This document shows, in pieces, positions 38,086 through 47,570 of a stretch of 64,000 nt of DNA. The notes under the pieces were generated by a model. The model saw only the letters and a list, made by a program, of their open reading frames with translations. It did not search any database and was not told where the DNA came from. Origin of the DNA: Huiozyma naganishii CBS 8797 (Eukaryota; Ascomycota; Saccharomycetes; Saccharomycetales; Saccharomycetaceae); the NCBI RefSeq assembly GCF_000348985.1, contig NC_035930.1, positions 496,001-560,000 on the forward strand, given 5' to 3'. Every line of letters begins with the position of its first letter. Positions within the stretch are counted from its first letter, which is position 1. Position numbers and translations under genes: made by a program.

Positions 38086-38538
38086 ATGGTCACTTTCAAT
38101 TGCGAGGTTTGCAACGACACGGTGCCCAAGAAGAACACGGAGAAGCACTACTACAGGTGCCCGCAGGCGTATTTCACCTGCATAGACTGCTCCAAAACGT
38201 TCGAGGACGGCGTCAGCTACAAGAAGCACACCGTGTGTATCTCGGAGGACGAAAAGTACCAAAAGGCGCTGTACAAGGGAGGGAAGAAGAACAAATCGAA
38301 ACAGGACGCTCCACAGAAGGCAGCGACGAAGCAACCTGCTGCACCAGTGGAGAAACTCACTCCAGCAAAGATCGAGAAACCAAAGAAACAGCTGAAGAAC
38401 AACCATTTAAAGGACGGAGAATCCCTGTACCAGTGTTTGAAGTCCTTCAAAGATAAAGACGAGAAGAAGAAATTCTTGAAGTCGTTGGTTCTTCGTCAAT
38501 CCACCGATGGATCTCACTTCACTCTGGAAATGAATTGA
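38086..38538 (+). CDS. LYAR-type C2HC zinc-finger protein, YCR087C-A homologue
   Basis: 150 residues from an ATG at 38086; the S. cerevisiae protein is about 153. Two LYAR-type zinc fingers occupy residues 1-60 (FNCEVCNDTVPKKNTEKHYY and FTCIDCSKTFEDGVSYKKH), then EDEKYQKALYK, a Lys/Ala/Pro-rich linker and a C-terminal helical block KSFKDKDEKKKFLKSLVLR. LYAR proteins are nucleolar and linked to rRNA processing and ribosome production; the S. cerevisiae protein is reported nucleolar but poorly characterised. The PAC and RRPE-like motifs upstream agree. It is tail-to-tail with CSM1. Confidence 0.9.
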   Translation: MVTFNCEVCNDTVPKKNTEKHYYRCPQAYFTCIDCSKTFEDGVSYKKHTVCISEDEKYQKALYKGGKKNKSKQDAPQKAATKQPAAPVEKLTPAKIEKPKKQLKNNHLKDGESLYQCLKSFKDKDEKKKFLKSLVLRQSTDGSHFTLEMN

Positions 38539-38681
38539 ACCAAAGGATAACCGTGAAGCGAGGGCTAAGGAAGAAGAAAATTTCACAACACTGTGTTTCC
38601 ATCAATAGTATGGTTTAATATATGTATATGTACCTTTAACTCATCGTCATTATCATCACCCCCCCACCGTATCCTCAGGTA

Positions 38682-39230
38682 TCACTGTCGTTCTTTATTT
38701 AAACATTTTGACATCTTCGTGTAGAATTGATTCAATGCGTCAAGGGGGAAAGAGAGCGTGTCGAACATGTATTCCGGGAGCACCTTTTGCAAATGCGAAA
38801 GTTCCTGTGACGTCAACTGTTTCAACAGCGGCAGGTATATGATCTCCGTAGACCCGCTCTCTGCGCCCCTGACAAACCCAAGTTTGTAATCGAGAGCGAC
38901 CGCAGGGGAGCGATGCGATTTCTGAGAGACGTTGAACCACATACCTTGCTCGTCCTCCGTAGGGCGGCTATGTACGCGCACATCGCACAGATGCGAGAAA
39001 AAATCCTTGATGACTTGCAGATCCTCCACGCTGCTGTTCCTGTCGTCCTTAGCACCTTGACAGTCTACCTCCAACTCAGCTACACGCTTCCTGAGAGCCT
39101 CCAACTCGCGTTCTTGCGTCTCCAACCGTTCAGTCAAAATACTGTTCTCATGGACCGCTTTGGAAACCAGCAGGTCAGCGCTGTTCAGTCTCTCCTGCAC
39201 ACTGTCCTTGTACTCCTGTAGTGCGTTCAT
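38682..39230 (-). CDS. CSM1: Monopolin subunit Csm1
   Basis: 182 residues from the ATG at 39230, chosen because MNALQEYKDSVQERLNSADL aligns with the start of S. cerevisiae Csm1 (190 residues); an in-frame ATG at 39284 would add 18 residues without family support. An N-terminal coiled coil (about 1-80) is followed by a globular RWD-like domain (DYKLGFVRGAESGSTEIIYL, LPEYMFDTLSFPLDALNQFY). With Lrs4 and Mam1 it forms monopolin, which clamps sister kinetochores in meiosis I; with Lrs4 it also acts in rDNA cohesion in the nucleolus. The next gene in S. cerevisiae, TUP1, survives here only as a relic upstream. Confidence 0.93.
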   Translation of the reverse strand: MNALQEYKDSVQERLNSADLLVSKAVHENSILTERLETQERELEALRKRVAELEVDCQGAKDDRNSSVEDLQVIKDFFSHLCDVRVHSRPTEDEQGMWFNVSQKSHRSPAVALDYKLGFVRGAESGSTEIIYLPLLKQLTSQELSHLQKVLPEYMFDTLSFPLDALNQFYTKMSKCLNKERQ

Positions 39231-39639
39231 ATCCACCCCCCTCCGTGACTCAGGTAACTGTCTCGGGGCCTGTTGTAGGGGCACCGGCCACGTCGTCTCA
39301 CTGTCACCGACTTCCTCACAGTCAAATAATTTAAAGAACAGAAAAAAACAAAAAATAGAAAAGTGTCACAAAAGTGGGTCATAGCAATCAAAAGAACAGG
39401 AAGATACTGTCAGTTGGGCCAGCAATGTGGCCACAAAACCAATCCAATACGTTCCATGGATACCACAAAAAATAAGGGCACTCACACAGTGACAATTCTA
39501 TTTTGATAACACTCGTACTATGAACAATTGAGAGCAGTTACACGCCAGCAAGAACAGTATTTATTGACTAGAGTAAAAGAATTATTACCGAAAGTAACAC
39601 AAATATGAGCATATTAGATATACAATGGGTACTGATACC
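39231..39639. other. CSM1 upstream region (409 bp)
   Basis: Intergenic DNA between CSM1 and the recognisable TUP1 relic. This is where the N-terminal coiled coil of Tup1 would once have been encoded; no convincing remnant of it is seen. A-rich tracts lie near 39335-39360. Confidence 0.3.
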
Positions 39640-40080
39640 ATGGGCGCACTACTGGAGTGGAGGAAAGTGGGCAAAGACTATGAGGTTCTATTCAATTCAA
39701 AACTGCAGCACAATGTAGACTTGGAGCTGCACAGATCTTAAAACTTGAACTTCATTGTTCCCTCAGTTGCGTTTCCTGCGGACGGGACGTTGTTGGGTCC
39801 CGGTAGGGATAGTTTTGCACAGGTATACAACCTTCGAGATCCACCTTTCGTCTGTACGGGGAACCACCAAGAACTCAAACAAAGGGTTTAAAAGGTACTG
39901 TCGACAGCTCGATCAACGTGTGGGATCTGTTCGAGGATGCAGTCTATGTGCGCGAGTTATTAACTTCGCAAAACATGCCGATCAGCGGGTCTGGAACCAT
40001 ACCATGCGTACCAAGAAGTGCACCATCTAAGCATAAATTCCAGAGCGAAGTGTACTCAACCTTGCAGCGTCACTGTATAC
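39640..40080 (+). pseudogene. TUP1: Decayed TUP1 relic (general corepressor)
   Basis: Lies exactly where synteny predicts TUP1 (YCR084C, between CSM1 and TRX3) and in the expected orientation, tail-to-tail with TRX3. In one frame from 39640 the translation aligns without gaps to Tup1 at the start of its WD40 domain: DYEVLFNSKLQHNVDLELHR corresponds to the Tup1 segment that reads DYYILYNPALPREIDVELHK. A TAA at 39739-39741 then replaces a Leu codon, and alignment continues (VAFPADGTLLGPGRDSFAQV, then YNLRD) until another stop near 39888. A second WD-like piece in a shifted frame, GTVDSSINVWDLFEDAVYV, starts at about 39895. The relic covers some 0.4 kb of a gene normally about 2.1 kb, so the N-terminal region and most WD repeats are gone. 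A working TUP1 must exist elsewhere. Confidence 0.85.
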
Positions 40081-40132
40081 ATTATATTCATACAAACAAA
40101 GTCGCAGTGGGGATCGAGACCCAAGCGAACCA

Positions 40133-40531
40133 CTATTTGAGGGAATCTATCCCCTCTTGTAGTCCGTGAGGATTGGCACCAACAACTTTCTTCAACATAT
40201 CCCCCGCCTTAGCGAAGACGAAAGTGGGCATCGCTGTCACCTCGCAGAATTTCGCCAGGTCTGGGGATTCATCGACGTCGACTTTGTAGAATGTGACTTC
40301 TGGGTTCTCTGCAATCGACTTGGACACCGTGGGGATCATAGCTTTGCAGGGTCCACACCATGTAGCGTAAAAATCGATGATGGAGAGTTTGGGACTCTTG
40401 ATCGCTGAGTGCAATTCGGACATCGCAGTCAATTTCTTGACCGAGGCGTACCCGGAGGACGTCGATTGGAAACGTCTCCCAGTGGACATAAACAGTCTTG
40501 ATGTATCTCTAGTGATAGTCTTTACAAACAT
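40133..40531 (-). CDS. TRX3: Mitochondrial thioredoxin Trx3
   Basis: 132 residues from an ATG at 40531; S. cerevisiae Trx3 is 127. The N-terminal about 27 residues are basic and hydroxylated without acidic residues (MFVKTITRDTSRLFMSTGRR), a typical matrix presequence. The thioredoxin fold follows with active site WCGPC at residues 58-62, the cis-proline loop AMPTFVFAKAGD and a C-terminal helix. It would be reduced by mitochondrial thioredoxin reductase Trr2. The order AHC2-TRX3 on the same strand is as in S. cerevisiae. Confidence 0.96.
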   Translation of the reverse strand: MFVKTITRDTSRLFMSTGRRFQSTSSGYASVKKLTAMSELHSAIKSPKLSIIDFYATWCGPCKAMIPTVSKSIAENPEVTFYKVDVDESPDLAKFCEVTAMPTFVFAKAGDMLKKVVGANPHGLQEGIDSLK

Positions 40532-40700
40532 TATACACGTTAGTTCGTTCTAGGACCAAGGAGAACGACTCTGAGTGTGATTAAGAAGGTTCACAGGGGG
40601 TGTAATCTTTTGTTAAATTGAATTAAATACCAAAACAGTTCGAGAACCAAAACAGTCAGTTCTTGAAGTAATGTGCATTGTCCTTGGCGTATACACACAG

Positions 40701-40726
40701 ATATATATATATATATATATGTATAT
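40701..40726. repeat. (TA)n microsatellite upstream of TRX3
   Basis: About ten AT dinucleotides followed by GTATATAG, in the 268-bp spacer between AHC2 and TRX3. It could serve as a 3' end element for AHC2 or a TATA-like element for TRX3. Confidence 0.6.
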
Positions 40727-40799
40727 AGATATGAAGCGAAGATAAGTGTCTGTGAGCGTAATGTATTTGCAGTGAGGGTGCTCACAGCACAGGGAGCGT

Positions 40800-41177
40800 T
40801 CATAACAGACCCTCGTTGTACAAGGACAGCAAACGGTCGTTATCGACCACATAATCCTCCAGATTTATGCCAAATTTATCTACCCAGTCTATATCGGGCG
40901 CCCGCAGGTTCCCCGCCTGCACGGCCCTCTGCTGCGACTCCATTGTGAATATCTCCCGCAACAGCGGTCTGCTGTGTGTCAGAACGTCCAGAAACTCCTG
41001 GTAATTCCGCGTCTTGTCTATCTGCAAGTACAGCAGCTGCAGCTCCTTGCAGAGGTACTTCTTCCGGTACAGCAATCTCTCGAGGTGTGTCCGCTGCTGT
41101 CGCAGCAACTCGTGTTCCGCACACCTCTCTACCGCAGTCTCCTGGAACTCCCGCACACTATCCTCTGAACAAGACAT
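40800..41177 (-). CDS. AHC2: ADA-complex component Ahc2
   Basis: 125 residues from the ATG at 41177; S. cerevisiae Ahc2 is 128. The open frame continues upstream to 41375, but the extension has no family support and MSCSEDSVREFQETAVERC is a sensible start. The first about 60 residues form a Glu/Arg/Leu-rich helix (RTHLERLLYRKKYLCKELQ) and the end, DWVDKFGINLEDYVVDNDRL, is the conserved part. Ahc2 with Ahc1 distinguishes the ADA histone acetyltransferase complex (Gcn5-Ada2-Ada3) from SAGA in the nucleus. Identification rests on the short sequence plus exact synteny between TRX3 and SRB8. Confidence 0.85.
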   Translation of the reverse strand: MSCSEDSVREFQETAVERCAEHELLRQQRTHLERLLYRKKYLCKELQLLYLQIDKTRNYQEFLDVLTHSRPLLREIFTMESQQRAVQAGNLRAPDIDWVDKFGINLEDYVVDNDRLLSLYNEGLL

Positions 41178-41327
41178 CTGTGCAAGTAACGCAAACCTAA
41201 ACACACTCTCACCAGACCAAATACACTGTCGACCATCCAACCGTCCAAACAGTCCAACTGCTCTGACACATGCGTTTAAAGCAGGCAGTTTCTTTAATTT
41301 GTTTCTTCCACGTAAATCTGTTTGGTC

Positions 41328-41334
41328 CGGGTAA
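41328..41334. promoter_or_regulatory. Reb1 site upstream of AHC2
   Basis: CGGGTAA, the Reb1 core, in the 251-bp spacer between the 3' end of SRB8 and AHC2, about 150 bases upstream of the AHC2 ATG. In this tandem arrangement Reb1 could also help terminate SRB8 read-through. Confidence 0.45.
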
Positions 41335-41428
41335 CACGCAGTGGCAGGACCAGTGGGACACGATGGACGGACCATTGGGACCCCCCAAAGGGCCAGGAAC
41401 CAGACTACAGCACCACCCCCCGGTCATA

Positions 41429-44400
41429 TCACCGTGGCGGGTTCCCTCTCTCAAAAGTTGCAGCAAACAGGCTTAGGCTGAAACAGGTGTTGTTGACTGC
41501 GCGCTCCTGCTTGACCTGGTCGTTGGCGATATTGTGGTAGGGTTCGACAGCCAGTGGGCAGTCGTACTGCGCGGACTTCGTATTGTACAGGAACCATCTG
41601 CCCCGTGTCGTGTTCGTGGCGCGTGTCCCGCCGCTGCGGACCTTTGTGATACCGAGAGAGAGTGGAGAGCGGGATGTCGCTGCGGTATTGCCCTCCGTGG
41701 ACACGGGATCTGTCTCGCTGCTATTCTTGTTCATGTTGAAGGAGGATACTTGGAAGGGCGGCACGTTCAGGATGATATTCGGGATCTCAAATGTGTGCCT
41801 CTCACTTGAGGATCCAGGCCCGAGGGCTGCGCGTTCGTGAGGTGTCGTCGACGCGTAAATGCAGTAGGACTTCAAAGACGTCAGAAGCTCATAGACCATT
41901 AACTTTAACCGCAGGTTGAAGGATATTCTTTCAAACAAGTGCGAGACAGAAACCAAAAATGACTCTGTGGATTGCCTCCTCATCGGATCTTGCAACCCTT
42001 CCACAATGTCTTGGAAAATCGCGTTCATGTGCATAGTGAACACTTTTATCACCACAGTCATCTGCAACTCAAGCCCTGACAGTTCCACTTCGCTCAGTAC
42101 ATCGTACCCGTAGATCACTGCCTGTAATGCTGGTAAAGAACGACATGGAATGTCAGTGCTGCTTGCACTGGACCCCTCAACTTTCTTTGAGAAAGATGCT
42201 ACCAGTTCAATGACAATGATCAAGTAGTCCCTGCGGTTCGCCCGTTCGTCTCCCTCGAGACACTTTGCAAAGAAATCCTCCTCAACAATCTCAATTATTT
42301 GCCGTATTGAGGAAGCATCTTCAACTGCGTCAAACAGCTGGGAACACAGTTCGTTGTATTTGGATACCTCGATAACATCGAATATAAACTGCCGCAAAGC
42401 GGCTTGCAACCCAGAGATATTATCCCCATAAACATTCGTCATCACGCGGACCTGGTGGGCAGTAATGGCTTGGAAAACCCACAGGTTTGTGAACTCCAAC
42501 AGGTAAAACATGTCGCTCGGACTAGACTCACTTTCAAAAAGCTCATCATCGGTGTCGTCCCCGTCCTCACTCTTTAGACCATAAAATAGTAAGTCATGCA
42601 CAAAGTCGGCCATCGGTTTCCCGTTTCTCTCAGCCATCGTTTGAATGGCACGCGTGGAAAGCTTGGAAAAATTGGTATTGGGTCCAAATTGGGCCAAGAT
42701 CCGCAAAAACAAGTGGTACCGTTGTGGTAAGTGCTCTTGGCACGTTTTCAAGATCGTCTCAAAATTTCCCTTGATGTAATCGTACTTGTGCGTTTGAAAG
42801 TAGATCTCATGGCACATCAGCAAATCCCCCAGGTCAATCAACTCAAGCACTTTCTCAATACCTTGTATTCTCCTTACCTGATCAAGTGTGAGCAGTTTCT
42901 CGGAAATCAACCTGATCAATCCCTTATTATCGCAATCGTTCCGTTTCAAGAAAATCGACATGAACTTGTAGTAGTCCCTAAAATTGGAATTCATCAATAA
43001 CAATAATTTACAGCGAGCTTGCCTTCTCTCAACATATGTATGCTGTTTCGTTAACGACAAAAGCACTCTGATGTTCGTATGGAATAACTCAGTGAAATTC
43101 ATGGTGGTCTCCTTAGGATTATCTATCGTATGACTTACCGACTGGTATAAAGAGTTGACAAGCTCATGATTTTTCTCCAGCTTTTCACGCTTCATCTTCT
43201 CCTCTTCATACACGTTTGACAACTCAATCCTCAGATCACTATCCAAAGTCAAAGCCATAGGAAATGTTTTCATGAAAAACTTCCAAAAGGGCATAAACGA
43301 GGTGACGTGGTACGCAACAGGGTCTTTATCCTTCAATACATTGATGTACACGTAGATGAAAGTTTTCACAAAAAGGATATGATCGTTGATAAATTGAGAA
43401 AAAACCATTTTGTAACGTAACAAAATATTCATCAACATCTCCATTGTGTTGATGTCGTCCAACAACTGATGATATATGACGAATTCGACCCACTTATAGA
43501 AAAGGTGGAACACTTCCAACCTCACACAAAATATTTCGTAATTTCTCAGCAGTTGCTCACCATCTATGCAATCCAAGGTACTCTTTGAGCACAGGCGATT
43601 TAGATACCATTCCCCGAGTATGATCTTGCAACTCAATGGAAGCTTGGTCAACTCACTCAAATCACCCCCTGGTAGCACATTGTTTTTATGCGTCGTGACG
43701 ATGTTATTGAGTTGGTCAAAGTTGTAGTTCTCATAGAAACTGGGATCGTATTCCATAATATTTCGCAAAATCATGTTGTACTGACTTCGCATTAGTGGGG
43801 ATATCTTGAGGTTGATCAGTAACTTTACGTGGAAGAACTTGTCATTAGAATCATGTAGATACATGATTCCAGAGCTGATTAGTTTCCTGATATACGTGGG
43901 CACTTTTATCATTCCATATGTGTTCAAAATATTTAGCAAATGGAATAATTCCGTAACGTTAATCGTTCTCGCCATGTTCTGCTTGGAAAGTTTGGCAATC
44001 TGGAAAACAAGTGACCATATGGTATCCTCGATTTCAAACTCAGGGAACCCGTCTAATGAGCTGATTTGCAATAATAAAAGTTTGGCAACCAGTTGATTTG
44101 ACTCGTAGTGAGATAGACGACTAGGATGCACCGACCAAAGCAGTAATTGAAAGATTTGGGATAGTTTTAAAGGGTTTTGATCAATGTATTGGACCCAATC
44201 AAATTCCGCACTGTTCTCGTCGAGCAGTTTCGTGAACTTGTTATCGACAAAAAGTATAGAGATTACTTTTACTTCAGGATCCATTGTGGAGGTTGTAAAC
44301 ACCTGCGAGATTTCTGATTTGTTGGTGGAAGGTGACGTGCTCTTTTTGATTTCATCTGTGGTCAGCAGAGAGTTATTTTTCAGTGTATCGTTCCTGTAGC

Positions 44401-45736
44401 TAATCAACTCCAATTTCTTCTTTACGTCACTTTTGGAATCCTTCAAATGACTCGTTATCTCGTATAGACACGGTTTGTACAGTTCCCAGCTTGTAGACGG
44501 GAACAAAAATATCTCCAGGGACTGTTCTTGGAAGAGCCTACAAACGAGTTTCCCGATTATCGATTGTAGGGAGTCCTTGATTTTGTTGTTTTTCCTTATA
44601 TCGTTAATGATATACTTCTCATCGTTTATCATTGATTTGCTATTGGAGATGACATAGTATTTATTAAGAAGTATGTCTGTGATTTTGGACACCAGGAACG
44701 TGTCTATAGCCGTGTTTTCTTGACGTGGGTCTGCAACTTGTAACGAGATTTTTGAACCAACGATATCGTCCCAAAAGATCATCAGGATGTGTAAACTCAG
44801 GGGTAGGAACTCGAAGTTCTCAATCTTGGAAACGAACTTGATGAGCCAGTGGTAGAATACCTCTTTGTCTAGCAGCCCAAGAGTGTAACAGTTCCCCAAA
44901 AGTTTCAAGAAATATGCAACTTCTCTTTTCCAGATTTTCAGTTTGTTTGGATCGTTATAGTACTGAACCATCTCAAAGATCAGTTTCTCCAAAATGTACA
45001 CGTAGGTATCCGTCCAATCTTTATACAGGGTCTTGACCTCGTTCGTGGTGGAATCTCCCTCGTGATTAATTGCCTGTGTATGCTTAGATTTCAAAGCTTG
45101 TGCCTCTATCGAGTAACAACATTTGATCAGCCAAATTGCGCGCTTCAAGGGGATCTGTTTCGTGTAGCACTGTTCGAGCACTTGTCTCCTTTTCAGCCCA
45201 TGCGGTATATACTGCAACATCTTGGAGAGCGATGTATAAGGTGAGCTCAATTCCTGCAACCACATCTCTTTACGGTTGTCCGTGAGCGTGACTCTAGTTG
45301 GGAGTGTGAAATCCGGGCCCGCAAGAGGGTTCGTTGAGAGAGCGGAATGCTTCGACTTGTTCGCATTTGGTTTCAAGTCAGTGGAAGTGGACTGAGACCC
45401 TGAGATCCTATTGACCTCTTTGTCCCTGATGTGTAATACTTTCCCGAACTGCAACGCCAGTTGATCTGACAGTTTCGGCAGGGACTCGTGCAAGGACGAT
45501 CTTGCCGATATGCTTTCGAAGTTGACCCTCGAGGACACGTAGTACCCCTTCGAGACGAAATTGAGCAGGATCCGGTCCTCCTCCGGCTTGTGCTCCCAGG
45601 GCTCGAAATCCGGGTACACCGCTGTAGGTGAGACCTTCGCATCGTCGCTCTCCTGCGTTCGGTCCGGATCTGAAAAGTGCGGGATATAAGGGTGCAGGTC
45701 CTCCGGTGGCTGCAGAACGTATTTCGATGGCGCCAT
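41429..45736 (-). CDS. SRB8: Mediator CDK8-module subunit Srb8/Med12
   Basis: 1435 residues from the ATG at 45736; S. cerevisiae Srb8 is 1427. An in-frame ATG 29 codons upstream is not supported by the family: the conserved N-terminal block begins just after MAPSKYVLQPPEDLHPYIPH. Med12 domain landmarks are YPDFEPWEHKPEEDRILLNF, VNFESISARSSLHESL and KEVNRISGSQS, followed by the LCEWAV-like region starting near MLQYIPHGLKRRQVLEQCYT. The remainder is helical. It links Srb10/Srb11 kinase-cyclin and Med13 in the repressive Mediator module. GC content is high at both ends of the gene and low in the middle. Confidence 0.95.
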   Translation of the reverse strand: MAPSKYVLQPPEDLHPYIPHFSDPDRTQESDDAKVSPTAVYPDFEPWEHKPEEDRILLNFVSKGYYVSSRVNFESISARSSLHESLPKLSDQLALQFGKVLHIRDKEVNRISGSQSTSTDLKPNANKSKHSALSTNPLAGPDFTLPTRVTLTDNRKEMWLQELSSPYTSLSKMLQYIPHGLKRRQVLEQCYTKQIPLKRAIWLIKCCYSIEAQALKSKHTQAINHEGDSTTNEVKTLYKDWTDTYVYILEKLIFEMVQYYNDPNKLKIWKREVAYFLKLLGNCYTLGLLDKEVFYHWLIKFVSKIENFEFLPLSLHILMIFWDDIVGSKISLQVADPRQENTAIDTFLVSKITDILLNKYYVISNSKSMINDEKYIINDIRKNNKIKDSLQSIIGKLVCRLFQEQSLEIFLFPSTSWELYKPCLYEITSHLKDSKSDVKKKLELISYRNDTLKNNSLLTTDEIKKSTSPSTNKSEISQVFTTSTMDPEVKVISILFVDNKFTKLLDENSAEFDWVQYIDQNPLKLSQIFQLLLWSVHPSRLSHYESNQLVAKLLLLQISSLDGFPEFEIEDTIWSLVFQIAKLSKQNMARTINVTELFHLLNILNTYGMIKVPTYIRKLISSGIMYLHDSNDKFFHVKLLINLKISPLMRSQYNMILRNIMEYDPSFYENYNFDQLNNIVTTHKNNVLPGGDLSELTKLPLSCKIILGEWYLNRLCSKSTLDCIDGEQLLRNYEIFCVRLEVFHLFYKWVEFVIYHQLLDDINTMEMLMNILLRYKMVFSQFINDHILFVKTFIYVYINVLKDKDPVAYHVTSFMPFWKFFMKTFPMALTLDSDLRIELSNVYEEEKMKREKLEKNHELVNSLYQSVSHTIDNPKETTMNFTELFHTNIRVLLSLTKQHTYVERRQARCKLLLLMNSNFRDYYKFMSIFLKRNDCDNKGLIRLISEKLLTLDQVRRIQGIEKVLELIDLGDLLMCHEIYFQTHKYDYIKGNFETILKTCQEHLPQRYHLFLRILAQFGPNTNFSKLSTRAIQTMAERNGKPMADFVHDLLFYGLKSEDGDDTDDELFESESSPSDMFYLLEFTNLWVFQAITAHQVRVMTNVYGDNISGLQAALRQFIFDVIEVSKYNELCSQLFDAVEDASSIRQIIEIVEEDFFAKCLEGDERANRRDYLIIVIELVASFSKKVEGSSASSTDIPCRSLPALQAVIYGYDVLSEVELSGLELQMTVVIKVFTMHMNAIFQDIVEGLQDPMRRQSTESFLVSVSHLFERISFNLRLKLMVYELLTSLKSYCIYASTTPHERAALGPGSSSERHTFEIPNIILNVPPFQVSSFNMNKNSSETDPVSTEGNTAATSRSPLSLGITKVRSGGTRATNTTRGRWFLYNTKSAQYDCPLAVEPYHNIANDQVKQERAVNNTCFSLSLFAATFERGNPPR

Positions 45737-46024
45737 GCTTGTGGCTCTTGTATGGGGGTTCTTTACTTCCAGTCGGTGAAGTTCTTCCCACAGTGAACTC
45801 TTGAACTTATTAAAACTATACAATTATTGTGAAGAGGATTGAGACAAGAGAAGCGTCTATGTGTGAGGCTCTCTGACCGTTCAAAGACACTTGGCCAAGT
45901 TCCAGAGGCATTCAATGGTTTCGTAAGGAATATTGTGAAGTGAGATAGAATCCTCGTCCTCCTGGACGGGACGGAATATATAGGTATTTGTGTGTATATG
46001 GGTGGTGGGTTTCCCTTTGGTGTA

Positions 46025-47365
46025 TCAGCCATTGATGAGCAACGCCTCTCTAGCAGCGCCCGTCCTGTCCAGAGTGGGCCAGTTCCCCCAGTTAGAGAGT
46101 CTCAGGACGAGACACGTGGCGTTATCTGCGTGTTTCGGGGCGATGGATACGATGAACTTGATGACCTCTTCTGCGACGAGTTGCGGCGTGGCGGTCCTGA
46201 GCCCGCGGCCATTGACCGTTGTCGTGATGAGATCTACGATCTCTTGATCTACGAGCAAGTCGGAGACTCCGTCCGTGACAAGCGCGACAAAACATTCGTC
46301 TCCACCGAACTGCAATTTGGACCGCTCGCTGTAGGGGAGGTCCCGAGTGTTACCAACGAGGTAGGAAAATATGTCTGGCTCTGCACTAAGCCCGTGGATC
46401 TTTGCTGGAAGGTCTCCGAAAGACCTCGTATTTGCGTAGTTGTTAAGGAACCGGGCGTCGCCAAAGGCGTCCAAATCTGCCTCGCGCACTTTAGTATCTA
46501 GCCTCTGAGACTCCCTTGCTGATGTGACGTGGTGTGGTGTTGACAAGTTATGTGCGAGCCCCGAGGAATCGCATATAAGCACGCGAGAGTCCCCCACCTG
46601 CGTGACGACGAGCTTGAGCAGCCCGCGGGGTTCCACGAAGAAAGCGTCGTCATTACAAGAACCACTGTTGTACTCGTCCCAGGGGGATACAAACACGGAG
46701 GACGCGGTGGACCCACCGGAAGGTTCCCCCTTATCGTGCACCTCCCCAGATCCGAACCCACAGCATTTCTCGAGATCAAACTTGAGGAAAGTGTAGTACA
46801 GAGCGAGCCTCTGAGCCTCATTGAGCAAAGAGTTCTTGTCGATGAGGTTCCCCCATTTATCAAAGAGCATTCGTGTTCCAAGATTCTCCGAATCGTACAG
46901 CACCTGCTCCTGCTTCGTGTGGCAGTTCTTGACGAACCTGTCGTAGAATTGCTGCCTGTTCCGGTATAATTTCTGCCAGTACGCACCACCAATAACTTTG
47001 TAGTACCTTTCCAACAGGGAGTAAAGATCAGCACGCACGAGTCCGCGGTCCCTCTGCTCCACGAGCTCCACGTGCAGCCCAGCCGCCAGCGACTGCGCCA
47101 TCTCCTTCCCGCGGGGACCATGCCCATCAAACAGCGACATGTACAGCACGGCACCGCTCCTAGCACCCCCACCCCCGCCTCGTAGCATCTGTATCGCGTA
47201 CGCATCGTCGTTCTGCAACCGGTTGACCCTGCTGGTCGCGTGGCCCACGGCCCCCGGGAACCGCAGCAGCGGCACCCGCAACTTCCCACCGGCCGCCCTG
47301 ACGTACCCGCTCGCAACGCCCATCACCGGCTCCCCTGCCCTCAAGCAGCAACCACCAGTAACCAT
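46025..47365 (-). CDS. PTC6: Mitochondrial PP2C-type phosphatase Ptc6
   Basis: 446 residues from the ATG at 47365 (the frame also runs to an upstream TTG); a second ATG at 47323 is an alternative start. S. cerevisiae Ptc6/Aup1 is 442. The N-terminus is Arg/Gly/Ala-rich with few acidic residues (MGVASGYVRAAGGKLRVPLL), consistent with mitochondrial import. PP2C metal-site motifs are visible: SLFDGHGPRGKEMA, VVTQVGDSRVLICD and ALVTDGVSDLLVDQEIVD. The S. cerevisiae enzyme acts in the matrix on pyruvate dehydrogenase Pda1 and is needed for mitophagy. It is divergent from PAT1, and its coding sequence is GC-rich like its neighbours. Confidence 0.93.
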   Translation of the reverse strand: MVTGGCCLRAGEPVMGVASGYVRAAGGKLRVPLLRFPGAVGHATSRVNRLQNDDAYAIQMLRGGGGGARSGAVLYMSLFDGHGPRGKEMAQSLAAGLHVELVEQRDRGLVRADLYSLLERYYKVIGGAYWQKLYRNRQQFYDRFVKNCHTKQEQVLYDSENLGTRMLFDKWGNLIDKNSLLNEAQRLALYYTFLKFDLEKCCGFGSGEVHDKGEPSGGSTASSVFVSPWDEYNSGSCNDDAFFVEPRGLLKLVVTQVGDSRVLICDSSGLAHNLSTPHHVTSARESQRLDTKVREADLDAFGDARFLNNYANTRSFGDLPAKIHGLSAEPDIFSYLVGNTRDLPYSERSKLQFGGDECFVALVTDGVSDLLVDQEIVDLITTTVNGRGLRTATPQLVAEEVIKFIVSIAPKHADNATCLVLRLSNWGNWPTLDRTGAAREALLING

Positions 47366-47570
47366 CAACTGCCATCAACTACAGCCGTCTTCAACTTCAG
47401 CCTCGACTCGTCATCGCCGTCGAAAGCGACAAACGCAGTTTCTTCGAAACCAAAAAAAAAAAAAATACTGAAAATTCGATTCTTCGTTTGAAGGCGCTGC
47501 TCTTGACGGTTGGACGTGTTGGTTTGGTCGGTTTGAGAGCCCTGTACCAGCACCACAGCACCACAGCACC

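Noticed and set aside
37783..38406. Minus-strand 207-codon frame overlapping the LYAR-type gene and its promoter
   Set aside because: Its basic repeats are the translated 18-bp promoter minisatellite and the rest is antisense to a conserved gene.
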